Source: Burkholderiales bacterium
GTDB taxonomy: Bacteria; Pseudomonadota; Gammaproteobacteria; Burkholderiales; Burkholderiaceae_C
Reading direction: 5' to 3'
DNA: 61,246 nt
Assembly: GCA_017307865.1 (NCBI GenBank)
Contig: JAFKGE010000038.1
Coordinates: forward strand, 1 to 61,246
Under the pieces are notes generated by a model. The model ran no database searches and had not been told where the DNA came from. It saw only the letters and a program-made list of their open reading frames with translations. Shown piece by piece: positions 17,740 to 27,349 of this stretch. Within the stretch, counting starts at the first letter, position 1. The number at the start of each line of letters is the position of its first letter. Position numbers and translations under genes: made by a program.

Positions 17740-18758
17740 ATGATCTTTTGCGTAAATCCGCCTTGCCGGCGATCCTGCTGGCATCCACCGTCCTGTTTGC
17801 AGGCTGCGCTTCGCAGGGCAAGCCGCCGCCGGCCATCTCGCTCGATGAGCCGGTGCAGGCCCAGCCGCTGCCGGAGCCACCCAAGCCGGTGGAGGTGGTC
17901 ACGGTGCCCCAGCCGCTCGCGCTGCCGTCGCAGCTGAAGCCGCTGCCCGAAGGTGAAGAAGCCAAGCCTGCGCCAGAGCCTGCCGACGAAAAGGTGCGCG
18001 TGTCGCGTGCCAATGCCGAGGCCCGTGTGGCGCCCACGCGCGAGGGCTACGTCAATGCGATCCAGGTGTGGCCCTTCACCGATGGCGCGCTGTACCAGGT
18101 CTATGCAGCCGTGGGCCGCGTGACGGTGGTTTCGCTGCAACCGGGCGAGGAACTGGTGACGGTGGCCGCTGGCGATACCGTGCGCTGGATCGTTGGGGAC
18201 ACATCGAGCGGCAGCGGTGATGCGTTGCGCGTCAACGTGATGGTCAAGCCCATCCGCTCGGGCCTCAAGACCAATCTGGTCGTCACTACCAGCCGGCGCA
18301 CCTATCTGCTGGAGCTGACCTCGACTGAGAAGACATGGATGGCTTCGGTGTCCTGGGAGTACCCCAAGGACAAGATGCTGGCCCTGCAGCGCCAGGCGCA
18401 GGCGGCCAGCACTGCCGCTTCGGTCGATACTGGCCTGTCGCTGGAGAAGATCCGTTTCCGCTACGCAGTCAGCGGCAGCAATCCGCCGTGGAAGCCGCTG
18501 CGCGCCTTCGATGACGGCGAGAAGGTCTACATCCAGTTCCCGCCGGGCATCGCCCAGGGCGAACTGCCGCCGCTGTTCGTGATCGGTGCGCAGGGCGATG
18601 GGCAGTTGGTGAACTACCGCTTCCGCTCGCCGTACTACATCGTCGATCGCCTGTTCGGCGCGGCCGAGCTGCGCCTGGGTGGCGGCAAGGGCACTGAAGG
18701 CGACGTGGTGCGGATTGAGCGCACGGATGGTGCTTCGAGTGGCACGCGGAGGAACTGA
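17736..18758 (+). CDS. trbG: Conjugal transfer lipoprotein TrbG (VirB9-like)
   Basis: A 340-residue outer-membrane core component. A lipoprotein-type signal ends in LFAGC with Cys at 24. A Pro-rich linker (about residues 30-75) is followed by the VirB9 domain, in which SRRTYLLELTS and SPYYIVDRLF stand out. With TrbI it forms the outer-membrane core of the channel. It overlaps trbF by ATGA and is two bases from trbI. Confidence 0.93.
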   Translation: MNDLLRKSALPAILLASTVLFAGCASQGKPPPAISLDEPVQAQPLPEPPKPVEVVTVPQPLALPSQLKPLPEGEEAKPAPEPADEKVRVSRANAEARVAPTREGYVNAIQVWPFTDGALYQVYAAVGRVTVVSLQPGEELVTVAAGDTVRWIVGDTSSGSGDALRVNVMVKPIRSGLKTNLVVTTSRRTYLLELTSTEKTWMASVSWEYPKDKMLALQRQAQAASTAASVDTGLSLEKIRFRYAVSGSNPPWKPLRAFDDGEKVYIQFPPGIAQGELPPLFVIGAQGDGQLVNYRFRSPYYIVDRLFGAAELRLGGGKGTEGDVVRIERTDGASSGTRRN

Positions 18759-18760
18759 CC

Positions 18761-20029
18761 ATGAGCCAGGACGATTCTCCTGACCTTGCGCCGCAGGCGG
18801 GCAAGGTGGCACCCGAGGCGGTGGCGCTGCGCGCGCAGCCGCGTCCGGTCACGCGCCTGAACCGACGCACGCTGGCCATCCTCACCGGCGGCCTGTCGGT
18901 TGCCGTGCTCGGAGCCACGATCTGGTCATTGCAGCCGCACCGGCGCAATGCAGGCGAGCAGACCGAGCTGTACAACGTAGATCGTGTCTCTAAGTCCGAA
19001 GGGCTGGACGGCCTGCCTTCGGACTATTCCAAACTGCCCGCGAAGGTGCCCGAGCTGGGGCCGCCGCTGCCGGGCGATCTCGGCCCGGCGATCGTGAAGT
19101 CGCAGCAGCCGGCGACGCCCACCTATGCGCCGCCGGGCAACGACCCGGATGATGCACGGCGCAAGGAGGCCGATGCCGCAGCGGCTTCGTCGGTATTCTT
19201 CCGCTCGGGCACGCCCGGCAAGACGAGTGCGCCAGCGACCGCGCAAGTCGCCGCCGCCGGTTCGGCATCGACCTTGGCGGGGTTCGATCCTCTGGCTGCC
19301 GGGCCGGCCTCGACGGCGGCCCAACCCACCGACCCCACCGCTGCGCAGAACCGGCAAGACCAGAAAGAGGCTTTCCTGAAAGGCGGTTCTACGGAAACCC
19401 TCAATTCCGGCAATCTGCAGATGCCAGCCTCGCCGTACCAGGTCATGGCTGGGACCGTGATCGCGGGTGCGCTGGTGACGGGTATCAAGTCCGATCTTCC
19501 GGGCGACGTGATCGCCACCGTGACGGAGCCGGTCTATGACACGGCCACGGGCAAGTTCCTGCTGATCCCGCAGGGCTCGCGCATCCTGGGCAAGTACAAC
19601 AGCCAAGTGAGCTACGGGCAAAGCCGCGTGCAGGTGGTGTGGAACCGCATCATCCTGCCCGACACGTCGTCGCTGAAGCTCGACAACCTCGCGGGCACCG
19701 ATCCTGCCGGCTACGCCGGCCTGGAGGATGGCGTCGATTGGCACTGGGATCGCGTCTTCGCGGGCGCGGCGCTGACCACGTTGCTGGGCGTGGGCGCCGA
19801 GTTGGCCGCGCCGCAGAACCGGCAGGACGGCAACCGCGTCATCATCGCCGGGCGCGACAGCCTGCAGGACAGCGTGAACCAGGTCGGCCAGGAGATGACC
19901 CGGCGCAACATGAACATCCAGCCCACCCTGACCGAGCGGCCGGGCCTGCCGGTGCGCATCATCGCCAACCGCGACCTCGTCTTGCGTCCGTACCAGCCCT
20001 TGTTCTTCAACCGGGGAGCCGCGAAATGA
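18761..20029 (+). CDS. trbI: Conjugal transfer protein TrbI (VirB10-like)
   Basis: A 422-residue VirB10 homologue that spans from the inner to the outer membrane. A cytosolic tail, one membrane helix (about residues 35-57) and a Pro/Ala-rich linker precede the C-terminal core beta-barrel domain (about 225-420). Typical VirB10 core sequences are YQVMAGTVIAGALVTGIKSD and LLIPQGSRILGKYNSQVSYG. The stop overlaps the DUF2274 gene. It is the last conserved channel gene. Confidence 0.94.
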   Translation: MSQDDSPDLAPQAGKVAPEAVALRAQPRPVTRLNRRTLAILTGGLSVAVLGATIWSLQPHRRNAGEQTELYNVDRVSKSEGLDGLPSDYSKLPAKVPELGPPLPGDLGPAIVKSQQPATPTYAPPGNDPDDARRKEADAAAASSVFFRSGTPGKTSAPATAQVAAAGSASTLAGFDPLAAGPASTAAQPTDPTAAQNRQDQKEAFLKGGSTETLNSGNLQMPASPYQVMAGTVIAGALVTGIKSDLPGDVIATVTEPVYDTATGKFLLIPQGSRILGKYNSQVSYGQSRVQVVWNRIILPDTSSLKLDNLAGTDPAGYAGLEDGVDWHWDRVFAGAALTTLLGVGAELAAPQNRQDGNRVIIAGRDSLQDSVNQVGQEMTRRNMNIQPTLTERPGLPVRIIANRDLVLRPYQPLFFNRGAAK

Positions 20030-20286
20030 ACACCTCCAAGAAACTGCGGCTGGGGCCGCTGCCCAAGACCGAGGCCACGAAGCTCACGTTCTCTTGCCCG
20101 ACCAGTCTGAAGGCTGAACTCGACCGCTATGCCGCGCTGCACGCACAGACCTACGGCGAGGCGGCCGATGCGGCCACGCTGATCCCGCACATGCTAGAGG
20201 CGTTCATGGCGGGGGACCGGGGCTTTAGGCGGGTGGATGCCAAGCGCAAAGCGCAGAAGAGCCTGCCGGCGCACACGCCTGGCTGA
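20026..20286 (+). CDS. DUF2274 domain protein, last gene of the trb operon
   Basis: An 86-residue protein recognised as DUF2274, which commonly follows trbI in Tn4371-type elements. The N-terminal KLRLGPLPKTEATKLTFSCP could form the strand of a ribbon-helix-helix fold, and SLKAELDRYAALHA its first helix, so DNA binding is possible but not shown. It overlaps the trbI stop by ATGA. Confidence 0.75.
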   Translation: MNTSKKLRLGPLPKTEATKLTFSCPTSLKAELDRYAALHAQTYGEAADAATLIPHMLEAFMAGDRGFRRVDAKRKAQKSLPAHTPG

Positions 20287-20352
20287 ACTTGCTAAGATGG
20301 CACCATGCACGGGTAGGTGCTGGCCGTCCGCAATGGCAAAGTTCACTCACTA

Positions 20353-20372
20353 CCAATGGCGATTTCCATTGG
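20353..20372 (+). repeat. 7-bp inverted repeat between DUF2274 gene and the zinc-finger-like gene
   Basis: CCAATGG (20353-20359) and CCATTGG (20366-20372) flank six bases. It is 56 bases before the downstream start codon and lacks a T-run, so an operator is more likely than a terminator. The rest of the 141-base gap shows nothing I can name. Confidence 0.35.
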
Positions 20373-20427
20373 AATCTTGGTCGGATTCCTACTGAGCGGA
20401 CCCTAGGAGTCTTCGATTGAGAAACCA

Positions 20428-21156
20428 ATGAAGATGAACACCATCACATGGGCCGATCTGGCCCGCCTCAAGAAGGCCGCCAAGGCGGCCAAAGCCACAC
20501 TCCCCGACCTGACGCATATGCAACGGCTCAATGCCGTTGCCGCGGCCGAGTATGGAGTGCGCCACTTCCACGAGCTGGAGAAGCGCTACGAAGCGCAATT
20601 GGCCAGCCACGTGGACATGGACGGCGGTGCGCACCACTGCCGCTTCTGCTCCTTCACCTTTGATGGAAGGCTGCCCGCTGACATCAAGGCGCACAGCGAG
20701 CGGCATCAGCTCTTCGAGGAAGCGCAGGCGACGCTGGGCTTCGTGCCCATGCCGTACAAGGAGCGCGAGCAGGTCAAGCGCACCGGGTACGACTGGATGC
20801 GTTCGCCCGACCAGGGAACTCAGCGCCAAGGTGCGCTGGCTGTTCTGCTGTCCCACTTCGAGCGTTCGATGGAGCGCGCCGTTGACGGTGGGCGCTGGCA
20901 CAAGCACCCGTACTTCGTGGAGTACCTGGCGTATGCGCTGCCCGGCGCTGCCTTTGTCCCTGAGTCGATCCGGCAGCGGCTCGCCAACGAGTTCGGCGAG
21001 CAGCCTGGGGTCATTCTGACCGGTTCGACGGACTGGCCGTCGCAGGCCGCCGTCAAGGTGACCCGTTCGACCCCAGATGCCGCTGCCTCTGTGCGGCTTC
21101 GCGAAAGCGTGTCGCAGGCGGCGAAAACTGCCGCAGAGGCGTCGATCGCTGCCTGA
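20428..21156 (+). CDS. Hypothetical protein with a C2H2-like zinc-binding motif at the ICE end
   Basis: A 242-residue protein I do not recognise. A basic helical N-terminus (LARLKKAAKAAKA, residues 11-23) is followed by a predicted helical block ending at LEKRYEAQ. A zinc-finger-like set follows: Cys71, Cys74, His89 and His93 (C-x2-C-x14-H-x3-H). The second half, about residues 110-242, has no motif I know. The start may be 20428 or the ATG at 20434. It lies between the trb operon and the proposed right end, where such elements often carry small accessory or anti-host-defence genes. Function is unknown. Confidence 0.6.
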   Translation: MKMNTITWADLARLKKAAKAAKATLPDLTHMQRLNAVAAAEYGVRHFHELEKRYEAQLASHVDMDGGAHHCRFCSFTFDGRLPADIKAHSERHQLFEEAQATLGFVPMPYKEREQVKRTGYDWMRSPDQGTQRQGALAVLLSHFERSMERAVDGGRWHKHPYFVEYLAYALPGAAFVPESIRQRLANEFGEQPGVILTGSTDWPSQAAVKVTRSTPDAAASVRLRESVSQAAKTAAEASIAA

Positions 21157-21169
21157 CTGGTTCCTCCAC

Positions 21170-21220
21170 GGAGGGGGAAACCCCCTCCAGAGCATGACGG
21201 TGTTTGCCACCGCCATGCTC
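21170..21220 (+). repeat. Two tandem hairpins after the last ICE gene
   Basis: GGAGGGGG (21170-21177) pairs perfectly with CCCCCTCC (21181-21188) around AAA. Directly after it, GAGCATG-A-CGGTG (21190-21102 being continued at 21190-21202 in window numbering) pairs with CACCG-C-CATGCTC (21208-21220), a 12-bp stem with one A/C mismatch. Neither is followed by a T-run. They may stop transcription out of the element or be recombination-associated structures. From here to 21,341 I see no gene. Confidence 0.5.
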
Positions 21221-21341
21221 CCATGTGGCACCTAGCCCACGCAGGCCAACCACCAAAGAGTGACCGATCCAGGCCTAACTGCCTGTGGCGTAAGGGGTTT
21301 TAGGCCGGTGCAGGTCCACAGCGGGGACTTGACATCGGACA

Positions 21342-21349
21342 TTTTTCAT
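21342..21349 (+). other. Candidate right attachment site (TTTTTCAT) of the ICE
   Basis: TTTTTCAT is the 8-base core target and direct repeat known for Tn4371-family ICEs. This copy is the first after the transfer block and is preceded by GACTTGACATCGGACA. Further copies at 21424-21431, 21497-21504 and 22720-22727 are alternatives or spare targets. The matching left copy would be outside the window. Confidence 0.6.
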
Positions 21350-21365
21350 CGCCGGGCCGCCCCAA

Positions 21366-21432
21366 GATGAAAAGCGGCCCCCTTAGGGGGCAGCGACCAC
21401 ACGCAGTGGGGAGCGTGGGGGCCTTTTTCATC
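21366..21432 (+). repeat. Intergenic inverted-repeat element carrying TTTTTCAT in its right arm
   Basis: The left arm GATGAAAAGCGGCCCCC (21366-21382) pairs with the right arm GGGGGCCTTTTTCATC (21417-21432), with one unpaired base. Inside, GCCCCC-TTA-GGGGGC (21377-21391) forms a second hairpin. The right arm plus T-run would act as a terminator. I associate this type of sequence with intergenic elements of Comamonadaceae, but cannot check that here. Confidence 0.6.
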
Positions 21433-21509
21433 ACGCGGGGGACGGCTTGCGTAAACTTCAGGCCCCGGCGCCGCACGCTGCGCGCCGCCGGCCATCTTTT
21501 TCATCCCCC

Positions 21510-22682
21510 ATGACCATCGACTCGCACAAACGCCACCTGCTGCAATGGGCCGCCGCCGGCGCCCTGGCCCCTCTCACCCTGGCCGCCTGCGGCAAAAAGG
21601 ATGAAGCCGCGCCGGCACCCGCCGACCAGCCCGCCGCCGCCCCCTCGGCCGCGGCACCCACTGAAGCGGCCGGACCCTTGAAGGCGGCCTGGATCTACGT
21701 CGGCCCGGTCGGCAACGCCGGCTGGAGCTATGCGCACGACCAGGGCCGCAAGGCGGTGCAGGCCGAGTTCGAGGGCAAGCTGCAGACCAGCATGGTCGAG
21801 AGCGTGCCCGAGGGCGCCGACACCGAGCGCGTGCTGCGCGACCTGATCAGCCAGGGCAACACGCTGATCTTCGGCACCAGCTTCGGCTTCATGGAGGCGA
21901 TGGTGAAGGTGGCGCAGGACTTTCCGCAGGTGCGCTTCGAGCACGCCACCGGCTACAAGACCGCGCCCAACCTGAACGTGTACGACTCGCGCTTCTACCA
22001 GGCCACCTACCTGGCCGGCCTCATCGCCGGGCACATGACGAAGACGGGCACGCTGGGCTACGTCGGCTCGGTGCCCATCCCCGAGGTGCTGCGCAACATC
22101 AACGCCTACACCCTGGGCGCGCAGCGCGTGCGCCCCGACATCGTCACCCGCGTGGTGTGGACCAACAGCTGGTACGACCCGCCGCGCGAGACCGAGGCCG
22201 CGCAGTCGCTGCTGACGGGCGGTGCCGACGTGCTGCTGCAAAACACCGATTCGCCCGCCGTCATCCAGGCCGTCAACCAGGCCGGCAAGCTGGCCTTCGG
22301 CTGGGACTCGGACATGAGCGAGTTCGGCGGCCAGGCCCACCTGGGCTCGTGCATCGCCGACTGGTCGCACTACTACCGCAAGGCCGTGCAGGCGGCGCTG
22401 GACGGCAGCTGGAAGGGCGGCCAGGTCACGCGCTGGGGCGTGCCCGAGGGGCAAAACGACCTGATCAAGCTGTCCGAGCGCATCCCGGCCGAGGTGCGCG
22501 CCGAGGTCGAGAAGATCAAGGCCAGCATGAAGGACGGCAGCTTCGACGTCTTCAACGGCCCGGTGGTGGACGTGAACGGCAAAGAGCAGCTGGCCGCCGG
22601 CACGCGCGCCGACGATGCCTGGATGGGCGCCATCAACTTCTTCGTCAAGGGCGTCGAGGGCACCATACCGACTTCCAAATAA
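21510..22682 (+). CDS. BMP-family (PnrA-like) ABC transporter substrate-binding lipoprotein
   Basis: A 390-residue receptor for nucleoside-type ABC importers. A lipoprotein signal ends in LAAC with Cys27. The family motifs AAWIYVGPVGNAGWSYAHDQG, split here as AAWIYVGPVG and NAGWSYAHDQG, and LQNTDSPAVIQA are present. The frame opens at 21447, but the ATG at 21510 gives a proper signal sequence. Known members bind purine nucleosides, which fits the deaminase two genes later. No permease or ATPase is next to it; these may lie beyond the ICE. A similar protein is encoded at 25612. Confidence 0.88.
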   Translation: MTIDSHKRHLLQWAAAGALAPLTLAACGKKDEAAPAPADQPAAAPSAAAPTEAAGPLKAAWIYVGPVGNAGWSYAHDQGRKAVQAEFEGKLQTSMVESVPEGADTERVLRDLISQGNTLIFGTSFGFMEAMVKVAQDFPQVRFEHATGYKTAPNLNVYDSRFYQATYLAGLIAGHMTKTGTLGYVGSVPIPEVLRNINAYTLGAQRVRPDIVTRVVWTNSWYDPPRETEAAQSLLTGGADVLLQNTDSPAVIQAVNQAGKLAFGWDSDMSEFGGQAHLGSCIADWSHYYRKAVQAALDGSWKGGQVTRWGVPEGQNDLIKLSERIPAEVRAEVEKIKASMKDGSFDVFNGPVVDVNGKEQLAAGTRADDAWMGAINFFVKGVEGTIPTSK

Positions 22683-24795
<2,113 letters not shown>

Positions 24796-24832
24796 GGGCG
24801 CGGCGCCCGGCGCGCGGTTTGCATTGTCGGCC

Positions 24833-24865
24833 GGGATTGTTTAAACTTGTTTAAACATCAATCCC
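24833..24865 (+). promoter_or_regulatory. Palindromic operator upstream of the MazEF-like pair
   Basis: GTTTAAAC occurs twice (24839-24846, 24849-24856), each copy itself palindromic, inside outer arms GGGATTG (24833-24839) and CAATCCC (24859-24865). It ends 14 bases before the antitoxin ATG. AbrB/MazE antitoxins usually bind such sites to repress their own operon. It is the most AT-rich spot nearby and probably overlaps the promoter. Confidence 0.6.
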
Positions 24866-24879
24866 GCGACGTACCTGCC

Positions 24880-25137
24880 ATGTCCAACGAAACCGTCCTC
24901 ACCCTCAAGCACTGGGGTAACAACCTGGGCGTGCGCCTGTCCGCCGCCATTGCCGGCGCGGCCCACCTGCAGGCCGAGCAGCGCGTGCGCGTCCGTGTCG
25001 AAGGCCGGCGCGTGGTGATCGAGGCGATCGCCGACGAGCCGCTCACGCTGGCCCAGCGGCTGGCCCGCTTCGACCCGGACTTGCACGGCGGCGAGGCGAT
25101 GCCGGTCGACGCCTCCGTGGGCTCCGAGCGGTGGTAG
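24880..25137 (+). CDS. MazE-like antitoxin (AbrB fold)
   Basis: An 85-residue protein with an N-terminal swapped-hairpin AbrB/MazE DNA-binding fold: TLKHWGNNLGVRLSAAIA, then RVRVRVEGRRVVIEA. The acidic C-terminus (ARFDPDLHGGEAMPVD) would wrap and neutralise the toxin. The ATG at 24880 is chosen over the frame opening at 24847, which lies in the operator. It overlaps the toxin gene by seven bases. Confidence 0.85.
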   Translation: MSNETVLTLKHWGNNLGVRLSAAIAGAAHLQAEQRVRVRVEGRRVVIEAIADEPLTLAQRLARFDPDLHGGEAMPVDASVGSERW

Positions 25138-25511
25138 CCCCGCGCAAGAACGCCTGGGTGCCCGAGCGGCAGGACGTGATCTGGATCGACTGCAACCCAC
25201 AAGCCGGGCGCGAGATGCGCGACATGCACCCCTTTCTGGTGCTGTCGCCGCGCCCCTTCAACGACCGCACCTCGCTGGTCATCGGCCTGCCCATGACCAC
25301 CGCCGCCTACAACGCCGGCAATCCCTTCGCCGTCACCGCCGGCGCCGCCCGGGGACGCAAGGCGGGCACGACCAGCTACGTGCTGTGCCACCAACCCAAG
25401 TCCTTCGACTGGCGTGCGCGCGGCGGCAAGGCGCACCCCACCGGCCGCCTGCCCGACGCCGCGTTTGCCGAGGTCTTGCTGGTGCTCAACCAGATCGTTC
25501 AACTGGCCTGA
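25131..25511 (+). CDS. MazF/PemK-like endoribonuclease toxin
   Basis: A 126-residue toxin of the PemK/MazF fold, expected to cleave mRNA when free of antitoxin. The family start PERQDVIWIDCNPQAGREM is close to the PxxGDIxWVDFxPxxGxEQ pattern, followed by HPFLVLSPRPFND and VIGLPMTT. It begins with GTG overlapping the antitoxin stop. The pair is inserted between the deaminase gene and a BMP receptor gene. Confidence 0.85.
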   Translation: MVAPRKNAWVPERQDVIWIDCNPQAGREMRDMHPFLVLSPRPFNDRTSLVIGLPMTTAAYNAGNPFAVTAGAARGRKAGTTSYVLCHQPKSFDWRARGGKAHPTGRLPDAAFAEVLLVLNQIVQLA

Positions 25512-25611
25512 GCGTGGTGACGCCGGGCATTCGATAAAATTCGGCTCGCAAGGCCCCCGCCCCGGCGGGCTTTGCGCTGATCGAACTGCCGGGGCCATGT
25601 CGAGGACAACC

Positions 25612-26694
25612 ATGTACAAAAACCTCGTGGCCGCGCTGGCGGCCGCCTGTTTTTTCGCCCCCCTGCACGCCCAATCGCCCGCGCCGGCCCAGCCGCCCAC
25701 GCGCGCGGCCTGGGTCTACGTCACGCCCGTCACGCCCACCGGCTGGACGCATCAGCACGAACTGGCGCGCCAGGCGGTGCAGAAGGCCCTGGGCGATGCG
25801 GTCAAGACCACTTACGTCGAGAACGTGGCCGAGGGCCCCGACGCCGAGCGCGTGCTGCGTGACCTGGCGCGCCAGGGCAATGACATCATCTTCACCACCA
25901 GCTTTGGCTACATGGAGCCGGTGCTGCGCGTGGCGCGCGAGTTTCCGCAGGTGCGCTTCGAGTGCCAGACCTGCGTGCAGCGCGCGCCCAACGTGGCCAC
26001 CTCCAACGCGCGCTACTACGAGGGGCGCTACCTGTCGGGCATCGCCGCCGGGCGCATGACGAAGACCGGCGTGGTGGGCTACGTCGCGGGCTTTCCCATT
26101 CCCGAGGTGCTGCAGGGCATCAACGCCTTCACGCTGGGCCTGCGCAGCGTCGCGCCGACGGCCACCGTCAAGCTGGTGTGGCTGAACGACTGGTTCAACC
26201 CGCCGCGCGAGCGCGACGCCGCCATGACGCTGATGGACCAGGGCGCCGACGTGCTGGCCTTTCACAGCGCGTCCACCGCCGTCATGGCCGCCGCCGAGGA
26301 GCGCGGCAAGCTGGCCATCGCCTACCACTCCGACATGCGCGGCGTGGCGCCGCACGCGCAGCTGGCCGCCGTCACCCACCACTGGGACGCCTACGACCTC
26401 GCCCGCGTGCGCGCCGTGCGTGACGGCAGCTGGAAAAGCGGCGACACCTGGGGCGGCGTTGCGGCCGGCATGGTGCGCATCGAGGCCTTCGGCCCCCGGG
26501 TGCCCGCCGCCGTGCGCGACGAGGTGCTGGCGCGGCAAAAGGACATCGCCGCCGGCCGCCTGCAGCCCTTTGCCGGGCCGGTCACCGACAACACCGGCCA
26601 GCTGCGCATCGCCCAGGGGCACCACGCCAGCGACGCCGAGATCCTGCGCATGAACTACCTGGTGCAAGGCGTGCAGGGCCGCCTGCCGCACTGA
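25612..26694 (+). CDS. Second BMP-family ABC transporter substrate-binding protein
   Basis: A 360-residue periplasmic receptor similar along its length to the product of 21510: TPVTPTGWTHQHE, GPDAERVLRDLARQGNDIIF and GFPIPEVLQGINAFTLG have counterparts there. It has a cleavable signal (residues 1-20, PLHAQ) and no lipobox, unlike its paralogue. GAGGACAACC precedes the ATG. It probably shares or varies the ligand of the first receptor, again without transporter partners nearby. Confidence 0.86.
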   Translation: MYKNLVAALAAACFFAPLHAQSPAPAQPPTRAAWVYVTPVTPTGWTHQHELARQAVQKALGDAVKTTYVENVAEGPDAERVLRDLARQGNDIIFTTSFGYMEPVLRVAREFPQVRFECQTCVQRAPNVATSNARYYEGRYLSGIAAGRMTKTGVVGYVAGFPIPEVLQGINAFTLGLRSVAPTATVKLVWLNDWFNPPRERDAAMTLMDQGADVLAFHSASTAVMAAAEERGKLAIAYHSDMRGVAPHAQLAAVTHHWDAYDLARVRAVRDGSWKSGDTWGGVAAGMVRIEAFGPRVPAAVRDEVLARQKDIAAGRLQPFAGPVTDNTGQLRIAQGHHASDAEILRMNYLVQGVQGRLPH

Positions 26695-26717
26695 ATCGGA
26701 GCGCCGGCCGTTTCAAG

Positions 26718-26768
26718 GCAAAATAGGGCTCTGGCGCGCATCCCGATTGCGCAAGCAGCTATCAATAA
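26718..26768 (-). repeat. Dispersed intergenic repeat, copy 2 (minus)
   Basis: Read on the minus strand it begins TATTGATAGCTGCTTGCGCA and continues to GCCAGAGCCCTATTTTG. It fills most of the gap between the BMP gene and dcd. Confidence 0.65.
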
Positions 26769-26782
26769 CTGAGTGACGCCCC

Positions 26783-27349
26783 ATGAGCATCAAGAGCGAC
26801 AAGTGGATCCGCCGCATGGCGCAGCAGCACGGCATGATCGAGCCCTTCGAGCCCGGCCAGGTGCGCCAGGTCGATGGCCGCAAGATCGTCAGCTACGGCA
26901 CCAGCAGCTACGGCTACGACATCCGCTGCGCGCCCGAATTCAAGATCTTCACCAACATCCACAGCACGGTGGTGGACCCGAAGAACTTCGACGAGAAAAG
27001 CTTCGTCGACTTTCACGGCGAGGTCTGCATCATCCCGCCCAACAGCTTTGCCCTGGCGCGCACGGTGGAATACTTTCGCATCCCGCGCAACGTGCTGACC
27101 ATCTGCCTGGGCAAGAGCACCTACGCGCGCTGCGGCATCATCGTCAACGTCACCCCCTTCGAGCCCGAGTGGGAAGGCTACGTGACGCTCGAATTTTCAA
27201 ACACCACGCCGCTGCCGGCCAAGATCTACGCCGGTGAAGGCTGCGCCCAGGTGCTGTTCTTCGAGAGCGACGAGGTCTGCGAGACCAGCTACAAGGACCG
27301 CGGCGGCAAGTACCAGGGGCAGGTGGGCGTCACGCTGCCCAAGGCCTGA
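26783..27349 (+). CDS. dcd: dCTP deaminase
   Basis: A 188-residue trimeric enzyme converting dCTP to dUTP for thymidylate synthesis. The full family pattern is present: SYGYDIRC, the nucleotide-binding [20 protein letters not shown] with the catalytic Glu, and the C-terminal KYQGQ lid. Length is normal. It ends directly against the convergent reductase gene with no gap. Confidence 0.96.
   Translation: MSIKSDKWIRRMAQQHGMIEPFEPGQVRQVDGRKIVSYGTSSYGYDIRCAPEFKIFTNIHSTVVDPKNFDEKSFVDFHGEVCIIPPNSFALARTVEYFRIPRNVLTICLGKSTYARCGIIVNVTPFEPEWEGYVTLEFSNTTPLPAKIYAGEGCAQVLFFESDEVCETSYKDRGGKYQGQVGVTLPKA

Larger units (their letters stand above)
1..21349 (+). mobile_element. Right-hand portion of a Tn4371-type integrative and conjugative element
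   Basis: A complete mating-pair-formation block in the order traG, copG-like, trbB-C-D-E-J-L-F-G-I, DUF2274 is the signature of Tn4371-family ICEs. Shortly after it comes TTTTTCAT, the 8-base insertion target known for that family. The host dispersed repeat (ATAGCTG core) appears at nine sites after 21,349 and I saw none before it, which supports a boundary there. No integrase, relaxase or parA/repA gene is present, so the element continues left of the window. That the MFS, acyl-CoA dehydrogenase and Etf genes are cargo is inference from position. Confidence 0.7.

Noticed and set aside
1-21349. oriT or integrase of the ICE
   Set aside because: No integrase or relaxase gene and no convincing nick-site context were found. 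Both are expected to the left of the window.
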